A stretch of 64,000 bases of DNA from an uncultured Polaribacter sp. (GCA_943846595.1 OX044355.1:1391501-1455500); one strand, 5' to 3'. Shown: positions 32,105 through 43,733, numbered from the stretch's first letter. The notes: generated by a model not told the origin, from the sequence alone. Numbers and translations are program-made.

Positions 32105-32170
32105 ATTTTTAATTACTTTTACGGAACAAAATATTTTTTAAAAAAATACAGTACTTTAGATCTCATTTCT

Positions 32171-32716
32171 ATGAAAAAAACAGTCCTCCTACTTTTAGTG
32201 TTTCAAAGTTTTTTACTGAATGCTCAGGAACCCCCTAAAATGTTAAAATATAATGCTAAAAATGCTGCAAATATTTTTTATTATAATATAGATGAAATAC
32301 CCAAAAAAATTAAAGTAAAAAGTGAAGCGTTAAAAAAAATCACCACGAAAGAACTCCGAAATTACAATAGTAAAATCAAAAACATTTCTTTTTTAAACTT
32401 TCAAGAGTTACGCGAATTGGAAGTCTTGGTCAATACAATTGGAGAACAATCTAGAACCAATCCAGACCTCAGAAGGAAGCTTCGTAAAAATATAGAAATG
32501 GTGATTTTGCCTATCAGAGATTCTGTTGCAAAATTTGAAGAAACCATTAATAGTGCTTTCAAAACTGTCTTGTCAAAAAAACAATACAAGAAGTGGATAA
32601 AGTATCAGAAAAATGTGAAAAGAGAATTATTGCCAAAACGTCCCAGAAACACTAGTGCAAGACCACCTAGCAATGGCATGGGGAGAGGTGGTAGAGGAAG
32701 AAATAGAAGATTTTAA
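32171..32716 (+). CDS. Secreted hypothetical protein with a basic Arg/Gly-rich tail
   Basis: 181 residues, not assigned to a function. Signal peptide (1-18, VLLLLVFQSFLLNAQ), then a highly charged helical body (KKIKVKSEALKKITTKELRN, and LSKKQYKKWIKYQKN) and an Arg/Gly-rich end MGRGGRGRNRR. The body resembles small periplasmic Spy-like helical proteins in length and charge. The basic tail may bind anionic polymers (inference). It has no tight operon partner: the next gene starts about 70 bases on. Confidence 0.7.
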   Translation: MKKTVLLLLVFQSFLLNAQEPPKMLKYNAKNAANIFYYNIDEIPKKIKVKSEALKKITTKELRNYNSKIKNISFLNFQELRELEVLVNTIGEQSRTNPDLRRKLRKNIEMVILPIRDSVAKFEETINSAFKTVLSKKQYKKWIKYQKNVKRELLPKRPRNTSARPPSNGMGRGGRGRNRRF

Positions 32717-32737
32717 ACATAGAAAGATTCAATTTTT

Positions 32738-32745
32738 TATTTTTG
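32738..32745 (+). promoter_or_regulatory. Possible -7 element (TATTTTTG) before the CAL67264-like gene
   Basis: Fits TAnnTTTG, 42 bases before the ATG at 32788. No clear -33 TTTG is visible at the expected distance. Confidence 0.3.
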
Positions 32746-32787
32746 CAATTAAAAATAAACAATATTTTACCCTAAATAATAAAGAAA

Positions 32788-32967
32788 ATGATGAACAAAA
32801 ATACAGTCCTTTCGTGGGCAACTCTTATAATGATAATTGTAGGATTGGGTTTAATTGCCTTAGGGCTTATTAAGTATAGAGAAGTGTCAGCTTGGGGCTT
32901 CGGTGCTGTTGGTGGCGGTTTTTTTGCCATTGCATGGGTTTTTAATGCATTGAAAGGAAGAGTATAA
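32788..32967 (+). CDS. CAL67264-type small membrane protein
   Basis: 59 residues (MMNKNTVLSWATLIMI...), a second ATG being the next codon. Two hydrophobic segments (about 10-28 and 39-53) surround a short loop KYREVSAWG, and the end is NALKGRV. This matches the small inner-membrane family I know from Flavobacteriia that lies beside ettA; its function is unknown. The ettA gene follows 33 bases later, so the two are probably co-transcribed. Confidence 0.8.
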   Translation: MMNKNTVLSWATLIMIIVGLGLIALGLIKYREVSAWGFGAVGGGFFAIAWVFNALKGRV

Positions 32968-33000
32968 TTATTTAAGATTAAATTTTACATTAATATAAAA

Positions 33001-34692
33001 ATGTCAGACGATAAAAAAGTAATTTTCTCGATGAATAAGGTTTCTAAAACCTATCAATCTACAGGGAAACAAGTATTAAAAGATATCTATTTAAGTTTCT
33101 TTTACGGAGCAAAAATTGGAATTCTTGGTTTAAACGGATCCGGTAAATCAACCCTATTGAAAATTATAGCTGGGGTAGAGAAAAATTTTCAAGGAGATGT
33201 TACTTTTTCTCCTGGGTATCATGTGGGCTATTTAGAACAAGAGCCTCAGTTAGATCCAGAAAAAACAGTTCTAGAAATTGTAAAAGAAGGGGTTGCTGAA
33301 ACTGTTGCAATATTAGAAGAATACAACAAAATTAATGACATGTTTGGCTTGGAAGAAGTCTATTCTGATGCAGATAAGATGGAGAAACTAATGCACCAAC
33401 AAGCAGAGTTGCAAGACAAAATTGATGCAGCAAATGCTTGGGAATTAGATACCAAACTAGAAATTGCGATGGACGCTTTAAGAACTCCCGATTCGGATAA
33501 GAAAATTGGTGTTTTATCTGGCGGAGAAAAAAGACGTGTTGCCCTTTGTAGATTGTTGTTGCAAGAGCCAGAAATTCTATTATTAGATGAACCCACCAAT
33601 CATTTAGATGCAGAATCGGTACATTGGTTAGAGCATCATTTGGCACAATACAAAGGAACTGTAATAGCGGTAACTCATGATCGATATTTCTTAGACAATG
33701 TAGCAGGATGGATTTTAGAATTGGATCGAGGAGAAGGGATTCCTTGGAAAGGAAATTATTCTTCCTGGTTGGATCAAAAATCGCAAAGAATGGCAAAAGA
33801 AAGCAAAACAGCTTCTAAACGTCAAAAAACATTGGAAAGAGAATTAGAATGGGTTCGTCAAGGAGCAAAAGGACGTCAAACAAAGCAAAAAGCACGTTTG
33901 AAGAATTATGACAAATTGATGAGTCAAGATCAAAAGCAAGTAGATGAAAAGTTGGAAATATACATTCCTAACGGTCCTCGTTTGGGAACCAATGTTATTG
34001 AAGCAGCTGGAGTTTCTAAAGCCTATGGAGATAAATTACTGTATGAAAATCTAGAATTTAATCTCCCACAAGCAGGAATTGTAGGGATCATTGGTCCGAA
34101 CGGAGCCGGTAAAACAACCATCTTTAGGATGATTATGGGAGAAGAGAATCCAGATGGAGGAACATTTAAGGTGGGAGAAACCGCAAAATTGGCCTATGTA
34201 GATCAAGCGCATAGCAATATTGATGCTGAAAAATCTATTTGGCAAAACTTTTCCGATGGACAAGACTTAGTTATGATGGGAGGGAAGCAAGTAAATTCTC
34301 GTGCCTATTTAAGCCGTTTTAATTTTTCCGGAAGTGAGCAAAACAAAAAGGTTTCAACACTTTCTGGAGGAGAACGTAACCGTTTGCATTTGGCAATGAC
34401 TCTCAAAGAAGAAGGAAATGTATTGCTTCTAGATGAACCAACAAACGACTTGGATGTAAATACACTAAGAGCCTTAGAAGAAGGATTAGAAAACTTTGCA
34501 GGTTGTGCAGTTGTAATTAGTCATGATAGATGGTTTTTAGATAGAGTTTGTACTCATATTTTGGCCTTTGAAGGAGATAGTCAAGTCTACTTTTTCGAAG
34601 GGTCTTTTTCAGATTATGAAGAAAATAAGAAAAAACGTTTGGGTGGTGATTTAATGCCAAAACGAATAAAATACAAGAAATTAATACGTTAA
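33001..34692 (+). CDS. ettA: Energy-dependent translational throttle protein, ABC-F ATPase
   Basis: 563 residues with two ABC domains and no membrane part. Walker A: GLNGSGKST near 43 and GPNGAGKTT near 364. Signatures: LSGGEKRR near 172 and LSGGERNR near 455. Walker B: LLLDEPTNHLD near 194 and LLLDEPTNDLD near 476. The linker between domains has the basic helix KGRQTKQKARLKNYDKL that reaches into the ribosome in ABC-F proteins. EttA binds the ribosomal E site and gates the first elongation step according to ATP/ADP level. Length and linker fit EttA better than Uup or resistance ABC-F proteins. A strong terminator follows. Confidence 0.93.
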   Translation: MSDDKKVIFSMNKVSKTYQSTGKQVLKDIYLSFFYGAKIGILGLNGSGKSTLLKIIAGVEKNFQGDVTFSPGYHVGYLEQEPQLDPEKTVLEIVKEGVAETVAILEEYNKINDMFGLEEVYSDADKMEKLMHQQAELQDKIDAANAWELDTKLEIAMDALRTPDSDKKIGVLSGGEKRRVALCRLLLQEPEILLLDEPTNHLDAESVHWLEHHLAQYKGTVIAVTHDRYFLDNVAGWILELDRGEGIPWKGNYSSWLDQKSQRMAKESKTASKRQKTLERELEWVRQGAKGRQTKQKARLKNYDKLMSQDQKQVDEKLEIYIPNGPRLGTNVIEAAGVSKAYGDKLLYENLEFNLPQAGIVGIIGPNGAGKTTIFRMIMGEENPDGGTFKVGETAKLAYVDQAHSNIDAEKSIWQNFSDGQDLVMMGGKQVNSRAYLSRFNFSGSEQNKKVSTLSGGERNRLHLAMTLKEEGNVLLLDEPTNDLDVNTLRALEEGLENFAGCAVVISHDRWFLDRVCTHILAFEGDSQVYFFEGSFSDYEENKKKRLGGDLMPKRIKYKKLIR

Positions 34693-34716
34693 TGTATTTT
34701 GTTTTTATAAATTAGA

Positions 34717-34747
34717 GCCCCCACATAATAAAATGGGGGTTTTTTTA
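34717..34747 (+). terminator. Intrinsic terminator after ettA
   Basis: CCCCCA at 34718-34723 pairs with TGGGGG at 34734-34739 around an AT-rich loop, followed by a run of T. Confidence 0.85.
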
Positions 34748-34826
34748 TTTTATAAAAAAGCCATGCATACTGAGATTATGCATTCAATTTAGAACTTATG
34801 ACAAGTAAAAAGTAAAGAATATTTTT

Positions 34827-35315
34827 ATGATAAGAGCAATAGTAGAAAACTTAGAACGTGGCATTCAGTTGTTGAATTCAATTACAGATAGTGAGTACAG
34901 TAACGCTACAGTTCCTCCCTATTTTTCTAGTATTGGGTGCAATATAAGACATGTTTTAGATGCTTTTACTTCTATTATTAAGGGGTTCGAAAGTGGTCAT
35001 GTAGATTTTTCAGATCGAAAGAGAAATACAATCTGTGAAGCGCAAACAGAAGAAGGGATTCGCTACATTAAAGAAACGATTCAACAGTTAAATGATTTTA
35101 AAAATGAAGACTTTACAAAAATAATTTCGGTGACCGATAATCTAGGAAACGGAGATATTACCATTAATTATACCCTGGAAAATGCTTTAGCCTATGCACA
35201 CTCTCATGCAATTCATCATTTTGCAAGTATTGGATTTTTGGTCAATCAATTAGGTATAGAATTGCAAGATGCCGATTTTGGATACAATCCGACCACACCA
35301 AAAATTAATATTTAG
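34827..35315 (+). CDS. DinB family protein
   Basis: 162 residues, four-helix bundle. Putative metal His residues: NIRHVLDAF near residue 38 and the paired YAHSHAIHHFAS near residue 127. DinB/YfiT-like proteins bind a divalent metal and often act as thiol-dependent transferases; the substrate here is unknown. The stop overlaps the stop of the convergent DUF6695 gene by 4 bases. Confidence 0.75.
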   Translation: MIRAIVENLERGIQLLNSITDSEYSNATVPPYFSSIGCNIRHVLDAFTSIIKGFESGHVDFSDRKRNTICEAQTEEGIRYIKETIQQLNDFKNEDFTKIISVTDNLGNGDITINYTLENALAYAHSHAIHHFASIGFLVNQLGIELQDADFGYNPTTPKINI

Positions 35316-36310
35316 TTTCTTATTCTTCTCAAAGTAAACTTTTTTTCCTTCTGAATAATAAAGGCTTCCAGGCAATTTGTAGGATGTGTAAATTGATACT
35401 CTAAATTCATGTCAAAACCATTTTCAGAAATCTTAAAAACCCCTTCAAAATCTTTAATGCCAGCATAGGTATATCTTGCCACTTTGTAGGTAGTTGTATT
35501 TATTTTTTTTTCAATTGTAAACCAAGCACCACTTCCACATCCAGTGAGCCAAGTTCCATTTTTTAAAGAAAATAGCCATTTATTTTGAATTTCAGCTTCT
35601 ATTAAAGAGGGTGTTCTATCAAATTTATTAAAAAAACAAGATGTATATTCTTTAAGAATAGACCTGTTCGTATAAAGAGATACTTTTGTATTATATATTT
35701 GATAAATATTACTTATCGTTCTTCCCTTTAAAACATTTCTAATAGGACTTGGTGTACATAAGTATGAAATGGTAAGTTTTGTTTTAATTTTTTTTTGAAG
35801 CGTGGAAGTTCTCAATGTGTCGGTAACAAATCGTGCACAGTTAGTTCCATTTCTAATAAATGCACCGTACGGAATTTCTTTTTGATTGATACAACTATTT
35901 ATAAAGTTCATAGCCTTTTCATAATCAATTTCTTCATTTACACTTGCAATCATTCTTCCAAAACCATGTGTTTTTTCAGGATGACTTTCAATCCATACTA
36001 AGATCTCCTCTAAATTAGATAACGATCCCTTTTCAAATTTTGCTGAAATTGGAATGTGGAGTTCAAAATCTGTTTCTTTTGAGCGGACTCGCCCATTTTT
36101 AAAAGTTGTGATGTACCTTCCAAAGTCGAAATAATTAATCTCAGAAACGCCTTTTTTAATTAACAATAAAGCAGCATGCCCAGCTTGAATTCCGTTTTTA
36201 GTTCCAATGCCTAAGTAGGGCAAAAAAGTACTTATTACATCCCTTTTAGAGGGTTTAACGACCGTATCTGGATAGGCTAATATGATTATAATTCCGTTAG
36301 ATGTAAACAT
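35312..36310 (-). CDS. DUF6695 family protein
   Basis: 332 residues, no signal peptide. Recognisable family features: GHAALLLI near residue 45 followed by YFDFGRYITT, NCARFVTDTL near residue 160, GSGAWFTIE near residue 261 and the C-terminal QFTHPTNCLEAF. The early GHAALL...DFGRY and later NCARF suggest an NlpC/P60-like His/Cys arrangement (inference; no activity known). It is conserved in Flavobacteriia with unknown role. DUF6095 and murQ lie upstream on the same strand, 20 bases away, so it may belong to the same transcript. Confidence 0.75.
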   Translation of the reverse strand: MFTSNGIIIILAYPDTVVKPSKRDVISTFLPYLGIGTKNGIQAGHAALLLIKKGVSEINYFDFGRYITTFKNGRVRSKETDFELHIPISAKFEKGSLSNLEEILVWIESHPEKTHGFGRMIASVNEEIDYEKAMNFINSCINQKEIPYGAFIRNGTNCARFVTDTLRTSTLQKKIKTKLTISYLCTPSPIRNVLKGRTISNIYQIYNTKVSLYTNRSILKEYTSCFFNKFDRTPSLIEAEIQNKWLFSLKNGTWLTGCGSGAWFTIEKKINTTTYKVARYTYAGIKDFEGVFKISENGFDMNLEYQFTHPTNCLEAFIIQKEKKFTLRRIRN

Positions 36311-36330
36311 TTTACAATGAAAAAAAGGGA

Positions 36331-36573
36331 TTATTTATTGAAAATAGCTTCAGAAATTTTAAGAAATGTTTTAAAAGCAAAATAGATCGTAAAAACAAGT
36401 AAAATTCCAGCCAAGATTAGGCTAAGAGTAGCCAGTCCATGAGCAAGACCATCAGGATATCGTTTGATTGCTTTAAAAGCGATTGTTAACGAAATCGGAG
36501 ATATAATGAATAAGAGAATCAAGATGGCTAATCTGATGAGTGCTTTTCCAAGAAGGTTTACATCGGTGCTCAT
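36331..36573 (-). CDS. DUF6095 family small membrane protein
   Basis: 80 residues with two transmembrane segments (about 12-33 and 45-67; LAILILLFIISPISLTIAF). It overlaps the murQ stop by 4 bases (ATGA type), so translation is coupled to murQ. The family is conserved beside murQ in Flavobacteriia; a link to cell-wall recycling is only positional. Confidence 0.8.
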   Translation of the reverse strand: MSTDVNLLGKALIRLAILILLFIISPISLTIAFKAIKRYPDGLAHGLATLSLILAGILLVFTIYFAFKTFLKISEAIFNK

Positions 36574-37382
36574 AAGTTGAAATTTTTAATAGCATTTCTA
36601 ACACTACCATGTTTTTTTAATAAAGTACTTGCAGTCTTTTGATTGATCTCTAATTCTAGCATTAGCATCCGAATACCTCGTTCTACTAATTTATTGTTAG
36701 AAAGCTGCATATCAATCATTTTATTTCCTTTTATCTTTCCTAACTGCACCATGGTCGTTGTAGAAATCATGTTTAAAACCATTTTCTGTGCAGTACCCGC
36801 TTTCATTCTAGAGCTTCCTGTCACAAATTCAGGACCCACAACTACCTCAATTGGAAATTTTGATACAGCAGCCAAAGGACTGTTTTTGTTACATGAAATA
36901 CATCCTGTGATAATGTCTTCTTGATTGCATTTCTCTAATGTTGCAATAACATATGGAGTTGTTCCAGATGCAGCAATTCCAATAACGACATCTCTATTTG
37001 TAATCCCATGTTTTTTTAAGTCTTTCCATCCTTGATCTGTTGCATCTTCGGCAAACTCAACCGCATCTCGTATTGCAGCATCACCACCCGCGATCAAACC
37101 AAGAACTAGATCTGGTGAAACACCAAATGTTGGCGGGCATTCAGAAGCATCTAAAATCCCCAATCGACCACTTGTACCAGCACCAATATAAAACAAACGT
37201 CCGCCTTTTTTAAGTTGATGAACAATCGCTTTGGTGAGTTGTTCTATTTTGGGAATTACTTTCTCGATAGCAAAAGCTACCGTTTTATCTTCCTTGTTGA
37301 TATTTGTCAGCACCTCTGTGATTGACATTTTCTCCAAATGATTGTAATTCGAATCTTGTTCGGTTGTTTTTATAAATGGCAT
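36570..37382 (-). CDS. murQ: N-acetylmuramic acid 6-phosphate etherase
   Basis: 270 residues, a single SIS-domain sugar isomerase-fold protein. Signature GAGTSGRLGILDASECPP near residue 68, the EFAEDATDQGW region near residue 108, and SSRMKAGTAQKMVLN near residue 190. It cleaves the lactyl ether of MurNAc-6-P to give GlcNAc-6-P during peptidoglycan recycling in the cytoplasm. Length is slightly shorter than the about 300 of E. coli MurQ because the C-terminal helical part is reduced. Its start codon lies in a 13-bp perfect inverted repeat. Confidence 0.93.
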   Translation of the reverse strand: MPFIKTTEQDSNYNHLEKMSITEVLTNINKEDKTVAFAIEKVIPKIEQLTKAIVHQLKKGGRLFYIGAGTSGRLGILDASECPPTFGVSPDLVLGLIAGGDAAIRDAVEFAEDATDQGWKDLKKHGITNRDVVIGIAASGTTPYVIATLEKCNQEDIITGCISCNKNSPLAAVSKFPIEVVVGPEFVTGSSRMKAGTAQKMVLNMISTTTMVQLGKIKGNKMIDMQLSNNKLVERGIRMLMLELEINQKTASTLLKKHGSVRNAIKNFNL

Positions 37383-37422
37383 GCCTCAAAAATACACTTT
37401 TTAAGGCAATTTTTGAGGCATG
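37380..37422 (-). promoter_or_regulatory. 13-bp inverted repeat enclosing the murQ start codon, with TATTTTTG
   Basis: CATGCCTCAAAAA (37380-37392) and TTTTTGAGGCATG (37410-37422) are perfect complements around a 17-base loop. In - strand sense the downstream arm contains the last bases of TATTTTTG and ends in the murQ ATG. It could be a start-sequestering hairpin, an operator, or a terminator for the DUF4249 transcript. Confidence 0.55.
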
Positions 37423-37444
37423 TATTGAATGTTCTCAGTATTGT

Positions 37445-38266
37445 TTATTCTGTTAAGCTCAATGTATAGGTTGCCGTTTCTGAGATGTTAAAATAGCCCA
37501 AAGGGAAGTTATCAGCATTGGATGTGTTTACAATATTGCCTAACAATGAACTTGGAATTGTTTGGAAAGGACCACCACCACTTTGACCACTCTGATTGGT
37601 TAATACTCTAAAATACGTGTAATAATCTTGAGAAACCCCTGCCATTTTTATCAAAACGTCTGAAGGAATTTCTACTTCTTCCTCTTGATAGAAAAAGGAA
37701 AAATTATAATCAGAACCATTAAAAAAACGGTCTTCTATCGATAAATACAAGTTATTTGAAAAGTCAAATAGATAAAAGTTATCCTCCAATGCATCATCCG
37801 AAAATTCTACAATGACTTCGGTTTCATTGCCCGAAAAGAGTGTTTTACTACCTTGTTCAACATTGATAAATAAAGGAGTTTTTGTCTTGCTTGCTTTTCC
37901 TTTATAAACTTCAGTATTATAGGTTACAGACAACTCATACTCGACATCATCTTCTGGGATAAAAGCATTTGTTGGGATGTAATTTCCATCAAAATCAACA
38001 TCCTCAAAAGAAATTATGCTATTGGTTGATAGATCTTCTAAAGTCACAATTGCATTGGTTACTACAGGAAGCTCTTCGTCAAAATAACCCGCAGATAAGC
38101 GGAGTTTTACAATGGTATTTGTAGATACAGGGATTTCCTCGAAATAGACTTCAAAGAGAGCTTCGATTACTAGTTTTGGTGTTCCAGTTGGAACATCAAT
38201 TTCAACAACTTCTTCACAGTTAAAAAGGAAGATTGAGCAACATATAAAAAGGGCTAATTTTTTCAT
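37445..38266 (-). CDS. DUF4249 domain-containing lipoprotein
   Basis: 273 residues. Lipoprotein signal with Cys at about residue 17 (CCSIFLFNCEEVVEID), then a beta-rich domain (LVIEALFEVYFEE; ISFEDVDFDGNYIPT). DUF4249 proteins are surface-exposed or periplasm-facing outer membrane partners encoded directly beside TonB-dependent receptors in Bacteroidota. The receptor gene lies 5 bases upstream on the same strand. Substrate unknown. Confidence 0.88.
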   Translation of the reverse strand: MKKLALFICCSIFLFNCEEVVEIDVPTGTPKLVIEALFEVYFEEIPVSTNTIVKLRLSAGYFDEELPVVTNAIVTLEDLSTNSIISFEDVDFDGNYIPTNAFIPEDDVEYELSVTYNTEVYKGKASKTKTPLFINVEQGSKTLFSGNETEVIVEFSDDALEDNFYLFDFSNNLYLSIEDRFFNGSDYNFSFFYQEEEVEIPSDVLIKMAGVSQDYYTYFRVLTNQSGQSGGGPFQTIPSSLLGNIVNTSNADNFPLGYFNISETATYTLSLTE

Positions 38267-38271
38267 TTGTC

Positions 38272-40653
38272 TTAGAATTTAAAGTTATACGTTACAGAAG
38301 GTACCAACCCAAAAATGGATGTTTTTATAGCTTCATTTCTATAGGTTTCTTGGTTTTGCTTGAATGAAATAGAGGCCGCGTTTTTACGATTGTATAGATT
38401 GTACAAACCAAAAACCCATTCTCCTTTCCAGCTGCTATTTTTATTTTTGCTAGGTGTTAAAGTAGCAGAAATATCCAATCGGTGGTAGGCGGGTAATCTG
38501 TCCGAATTTCTACGATTGTCATCGTAGATTGGAACATTCAAGCCTTGAAATTGGAATTGGCCCACTGGATAATTAGTAGGTTGTCCTGTTTGCAGAAGAA
38601 AGTTGCTACTAAATTTCCATTTTTCATTCAGCTCATAACTTGCATTTATTGATATGTCATGTGTTTTGTCAAAGGGTGTGTTGTACCATTTACTATTATT
38701 AATTCCAGGTTCATTTTCGTTCCTTCCTGCCGTTAATTGTTCAGATTTAGAGAGTGTATAAGCAATCCATCCTTTAACAGTTCCCTCATTTTTTTTGAGT
38801 AAAAATTCGAGCCCGTACGCTCTTGCTTTTCCATTTAAAATAACAGTTTCAATTTCATTATTGGCTACTAAGTTGGCGCCATTAATATAATCTATCCGAT
38901 TTTGAATGTCTTTATAAAAGATTTCAGTTTCCAATGAATACGCTCCTTCTTTTATATTTTTGAAATATCCAATAGCGAATTGATCTAGTAATTGTGGTTT
39001 GATAAAACTTCCACTTGGTGCCCAAATATCTAATGGAGTAGGAGAGGCGGTATTGGAGAGTAAATGTAAATACTGCGCCATTCTGTTATAACTTGCTTTG
39101 ACAGCACTGTCATCATTCAGTAAATATGAAAAAGAAACTCTTGGTTCAAAATTTCCGAAATTGGCAAGAACATCACTTCGTTTATAGTTTACAACTCCCG
39201 ATGCAACAGCAGATTCATATTTTTGTAATTCTTGGTTATAAAGTACAGGCGTGTCATTTGTATAGGTGTTCAATTCATCTTGCCCCAATCGTTTGAAGTT
39301 GCTGTAACGAAGCCCATATTTGAATGTAAAATTGCTATTGATCTTGTGATTAGCTTCTATATAGGCTGCAAATTCATTGGCATACTTATTCGTTAATTTT
39401 TCTGGCAAAATTCCTGAATCCTCTCTATTTGGAATAATTTTTCCCGGATTAAATTGTGTGTAGATGTCATTTACACCAAAACTCAATTTAAAATTGTCCT
39501 TTATAAAATAATCGAAATCGTATTTTATATTGTAGTTCGTAATCCCCGAATCCCATTCAAAACCTACAAAATCGAGTGTGAGCCCGTAGAAGTAATCTGA
39601 GTAAATCAACGATAAATTAGAGAACAGTTTGTCAGAAAATAAGTGATTCCAACGTAGGTTTGCAACCGTATTTCCATAGGTATTTACGAAACTTTCGTTG
39701 ATGCCAAATAGATCTTTTCCAAAATAAGTAGAAAAGAAAAGATTGTTATTTCTGTTAAATCGATAATTTATTTTGCTATTTAGGTCATAAAAATAGGCTT
39801 TGTTATCATTGTCTACAAGTGGTAGAAAAAGGTGCGCATAAGAAGCCCTTCCACCTACCAAAAAAGAGCTTCTTCCTTTTTTGAGAGGCCCTTCAGCCAA
39901 TAGTCTACTTGAGACCAATCCCACACCACCTGTCAATTTAAATACTTTATTATTTCCTTCTTTTTGGTAAATGTCTAATACCGAAGACAGTCGCCCTCCA
40001 TACCTTGCAGGGATTCCACCTTTGTATAGCTGTACATCTTTAATAACATCTGGATTGAACACCGAGAAGAAACCAAAAACATGAGAAGAATTAAAAACGA
40101 TTGCTTCATCCAATAGAATTAAATTTTGATCAGCAGACCCACCCCTTACATTAAAGCCGGAAGCTCCTTCGCCAGCACTTGTTACTCCAGGCAATAGAAT
40201 AATAGATTTTATAATGTCTGCTTCTCCTAATACTACAGGAATCTGCTTAATTGTTTTGGTCGACAATTTATTGACACTCATTTGAGCGGTTTTAATATTT
40301 GTCTTTTCAATATTACTTTCTATAATGATCTCATCTAAATTTTCAGCATCTTCAAAAAGATAGAAATTTTTTGTGTTCTTTTTTGTTAAATCGATCGTTT
40401 CAGTTATCGTTTTATACCCCAAGTAACTTATATAAACTTCGTGTTTTCCTGCGGGAATGGTAATCGAGTAAAAACCATATTCATTCGTACTCGTTCCTGA
40501 TTTTAAGTTTGGAAAGTAAACGGAGACCCCAATGAGTGTTTCATTACTACTTTGATCATAAACAGTTCCACTAAGGGTGTAATTTTCTTGACCAAATATT
40601 GTGATGGATAGTAAAAATGTAAAAAGGAATAGAATGTTATTTTGATATTTCAT
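38272..40653 (-). CDS. TonB-dependent receptor with carboxypeptidase-like N-terminal domain
   Basis: 793 residues from the ATG at 40653 (MKYQNNILFLF); a GTG two codons upstream is less likely. Signal peptide (1-21), CarboxypepD_reg-like domain (about 25-110; GVSVYFPNLKSGTSTNEYG), plug domain (about 120-230; GFNVRGGSADQNLILLDEA, GGIPARYGGRLSSVLDI), and a beta-barrel ending in SVTYNFKF, the aromatic terminus expected for an outer membrane barrel. It would import a large ligand with DUF4249 as partner. The pairing is general for such receptors, not diagnostic of substrate. Confidence 0.92.
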   Translation of the reverse strand: MKYQNNILFLFTFLLSITIFGQENYTLSGTVYDQSSNETLIGVSVYFPNLKSGTSTNEYGFYSITIPAGKHEVYISYLGYKTITETIDLTKKNTKNFYLFEDAENLDEIIIESNIEKTNIKTAQMSVNKLSTKTIKQIPVVLGEADIIKSIILLPGVTSAGEGASGFNVRGGSADQNLILLDEAIVFNSSHVFGFFSVFNPDVIKDVQLYKGGIPARYGGRLSSVLDIYQKEGNNKVFKLTGGVGLVSSRLLAEGPLKKGRSSFLVGGRASYAHLFLPLVDNDNKAYFYDLNSKINYRFNRNNNLFFSTYFGKDLFGINESFVNTYGNTVANLRWNHLFSDKLFSNLSLIYSDYFYGLTLDFVGFEWDSGITNYNIKYDFDYFIKDNFKLSFGVNDIYTQFNPGKIIPNREDSGILPEKLTNKYANEFAAYIEANHKINSNFTFKYGLRYSNFKRLGQDELNTYTNDTPVLYNQELQKYESAVASGVVNYKRSDVLANFGNFEPRVSFSYLLNDDSAVKASYNRMAQYLHLLSNTASPTPLDIWAPSGSFIKPQLLDQFAIGYFKNIKEGAYSLETEIFYKDIQNRIDYINGANLVANNEIETVILNGKARAYGLEFLLKKNEGTVKGWIAYTLSKSEQLTAGRNENEPGINNSKWYNTPFDKTHDISINASYELNEKWKFSSNFLLQTGQPTNYPVGQFQFQGLNVPIYDDNRRNSDRLPAYHRLDISATLTPSKNKNSSWKGEWVFGLYNLYNRKNAASISFKQNQETYRNEAIKTSIFGLVPSVTYNFKF

Positions 40654-40672
40654 GTACACTTCTTTTGTAAAG

Positions 40673-40680
40673 CAAAAATA
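40673..40680 (-). promoter_or_regulatory. Possible -7 element (TATTTTTG) for the TonB-receptor operon
   Basis: Reverse complement of caaaaata, 20 bases upstream of the receptor ATG. The -33 element is weak. Confidence 0.4.
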
Positions 40681-40767
40681 GGGAAACGTTAAACGAATCA
40701 GTGATAATTACCACCTATTTTATAACCATTTTACTGTTTTTAATCCAAAAAATTACTTATGATAATA

Positions 40768-40797
40768 AAAAAAGAGCACCAATGGGTACTCTTTTTT
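40768..40797 (-). terminator. Intrinsic terminator after icd
   Basis: In - strand sense GAGTACC and GGTGCTC pair with one G-U wobble around a short loop, followed by a run of T; just past the icd stop at 40813. Confidence 0.7.
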
Positions 40798-40812
40798 AGA
40801 AATACAATCGCA

Positions 40813-43044
<2,232 letters not shown>

Positions 43045-43097
43045 TTAAAAAGCCTGTTAGCTCGAAATCGATTGAATTTAGCTTAAAATAAGCTGCG

Positions 43098-43105
43098 CAA
43101 ATTTA
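43098..43105 (-). promoter_or_regulatory. Possible -7 element (TAAATTTG) for icd
   Basis: Fits TAnnTTTG in - strand sense, 68 bases before the icd ATG. No clear -33 partner. Confidence 0.3.
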
Positions 43106-43208
43106 AGAATTAAGACTGATATTTATACTGTTAAATCCTTATTTATTAAAAGGTTTAATTGCGATAAATACAAAAAGAAGTGTGAAAATTGGTTTATTGG
43201 TATAAGAT

Positions 43209-43250
43209 AAAAGCCATATTCAATAATTTCTTATAGAATATGGCTTTTTT
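43209..43250 (+). terminator. Isolated intrinsic terminator-like hairpin
   Basis: AAAAGCCATATTC (43209-43221) and GAATATGGCTTTT (43236-43248) are perfect 13-bp complements, followed by T on the + strand. No annotated + strand gene precedes it. Confidence 0.65.
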
Positions 43251-43700
43251 GAAATAGGATTTAGCAAGTTTATATTACTAATGAGCTGATAAATATCTAG
43301 ATCTTATCATTCTTTTGTAGCAGAAACAATAAATACTATTTCATTTTGAATCCTACTTACAAATTGTGTTCACAATGTTTGTTAGGAGTGATTCAATTGT
43401 TTTAATTTCGTTCGATACTTAATTTACTAATTATACATTTTCAGTATTGCTCATTACCTTCATAATTATTGCAACGACCTACTCAGAATTTTCATTTTAG
43501 CAAAGAATTCAAATAAAACAAGGTATAAAGAACGTTACTTTATGAAGTTTATCAGCGCTTTCTTAAAATATCAGGTGACCGTTATTTTATAAATACTAAT
43601 AAACTACACTTCAAATATAAGACAGCTTTTTGTTTTTTTAAAATTTTTAAGGAATTAGAAATCAACACTTTATTAACTGTCGTTATTCACAATTGTTCAT

Positions 43701-43733
43701 AAAAAAAGCGTTGTGAAATATCACAACGCTTTT
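43701..43733 (-). terminator. Intrinsic terminator after rplS
   Basis: AAAGCGTTGTGA and TCACAACGCTTT pair perfectly around a short loop with a run of seven T in - strand sense, 23 bases after the rplS stop. Confidence 0.85.

Noticed and set aside
43255..43690. Short open frames in the icd-rplS interval
   Set aside because: None exceeds a few tens of codons or shows a recognisable start region; the sequence is AT-rich and unstructured.
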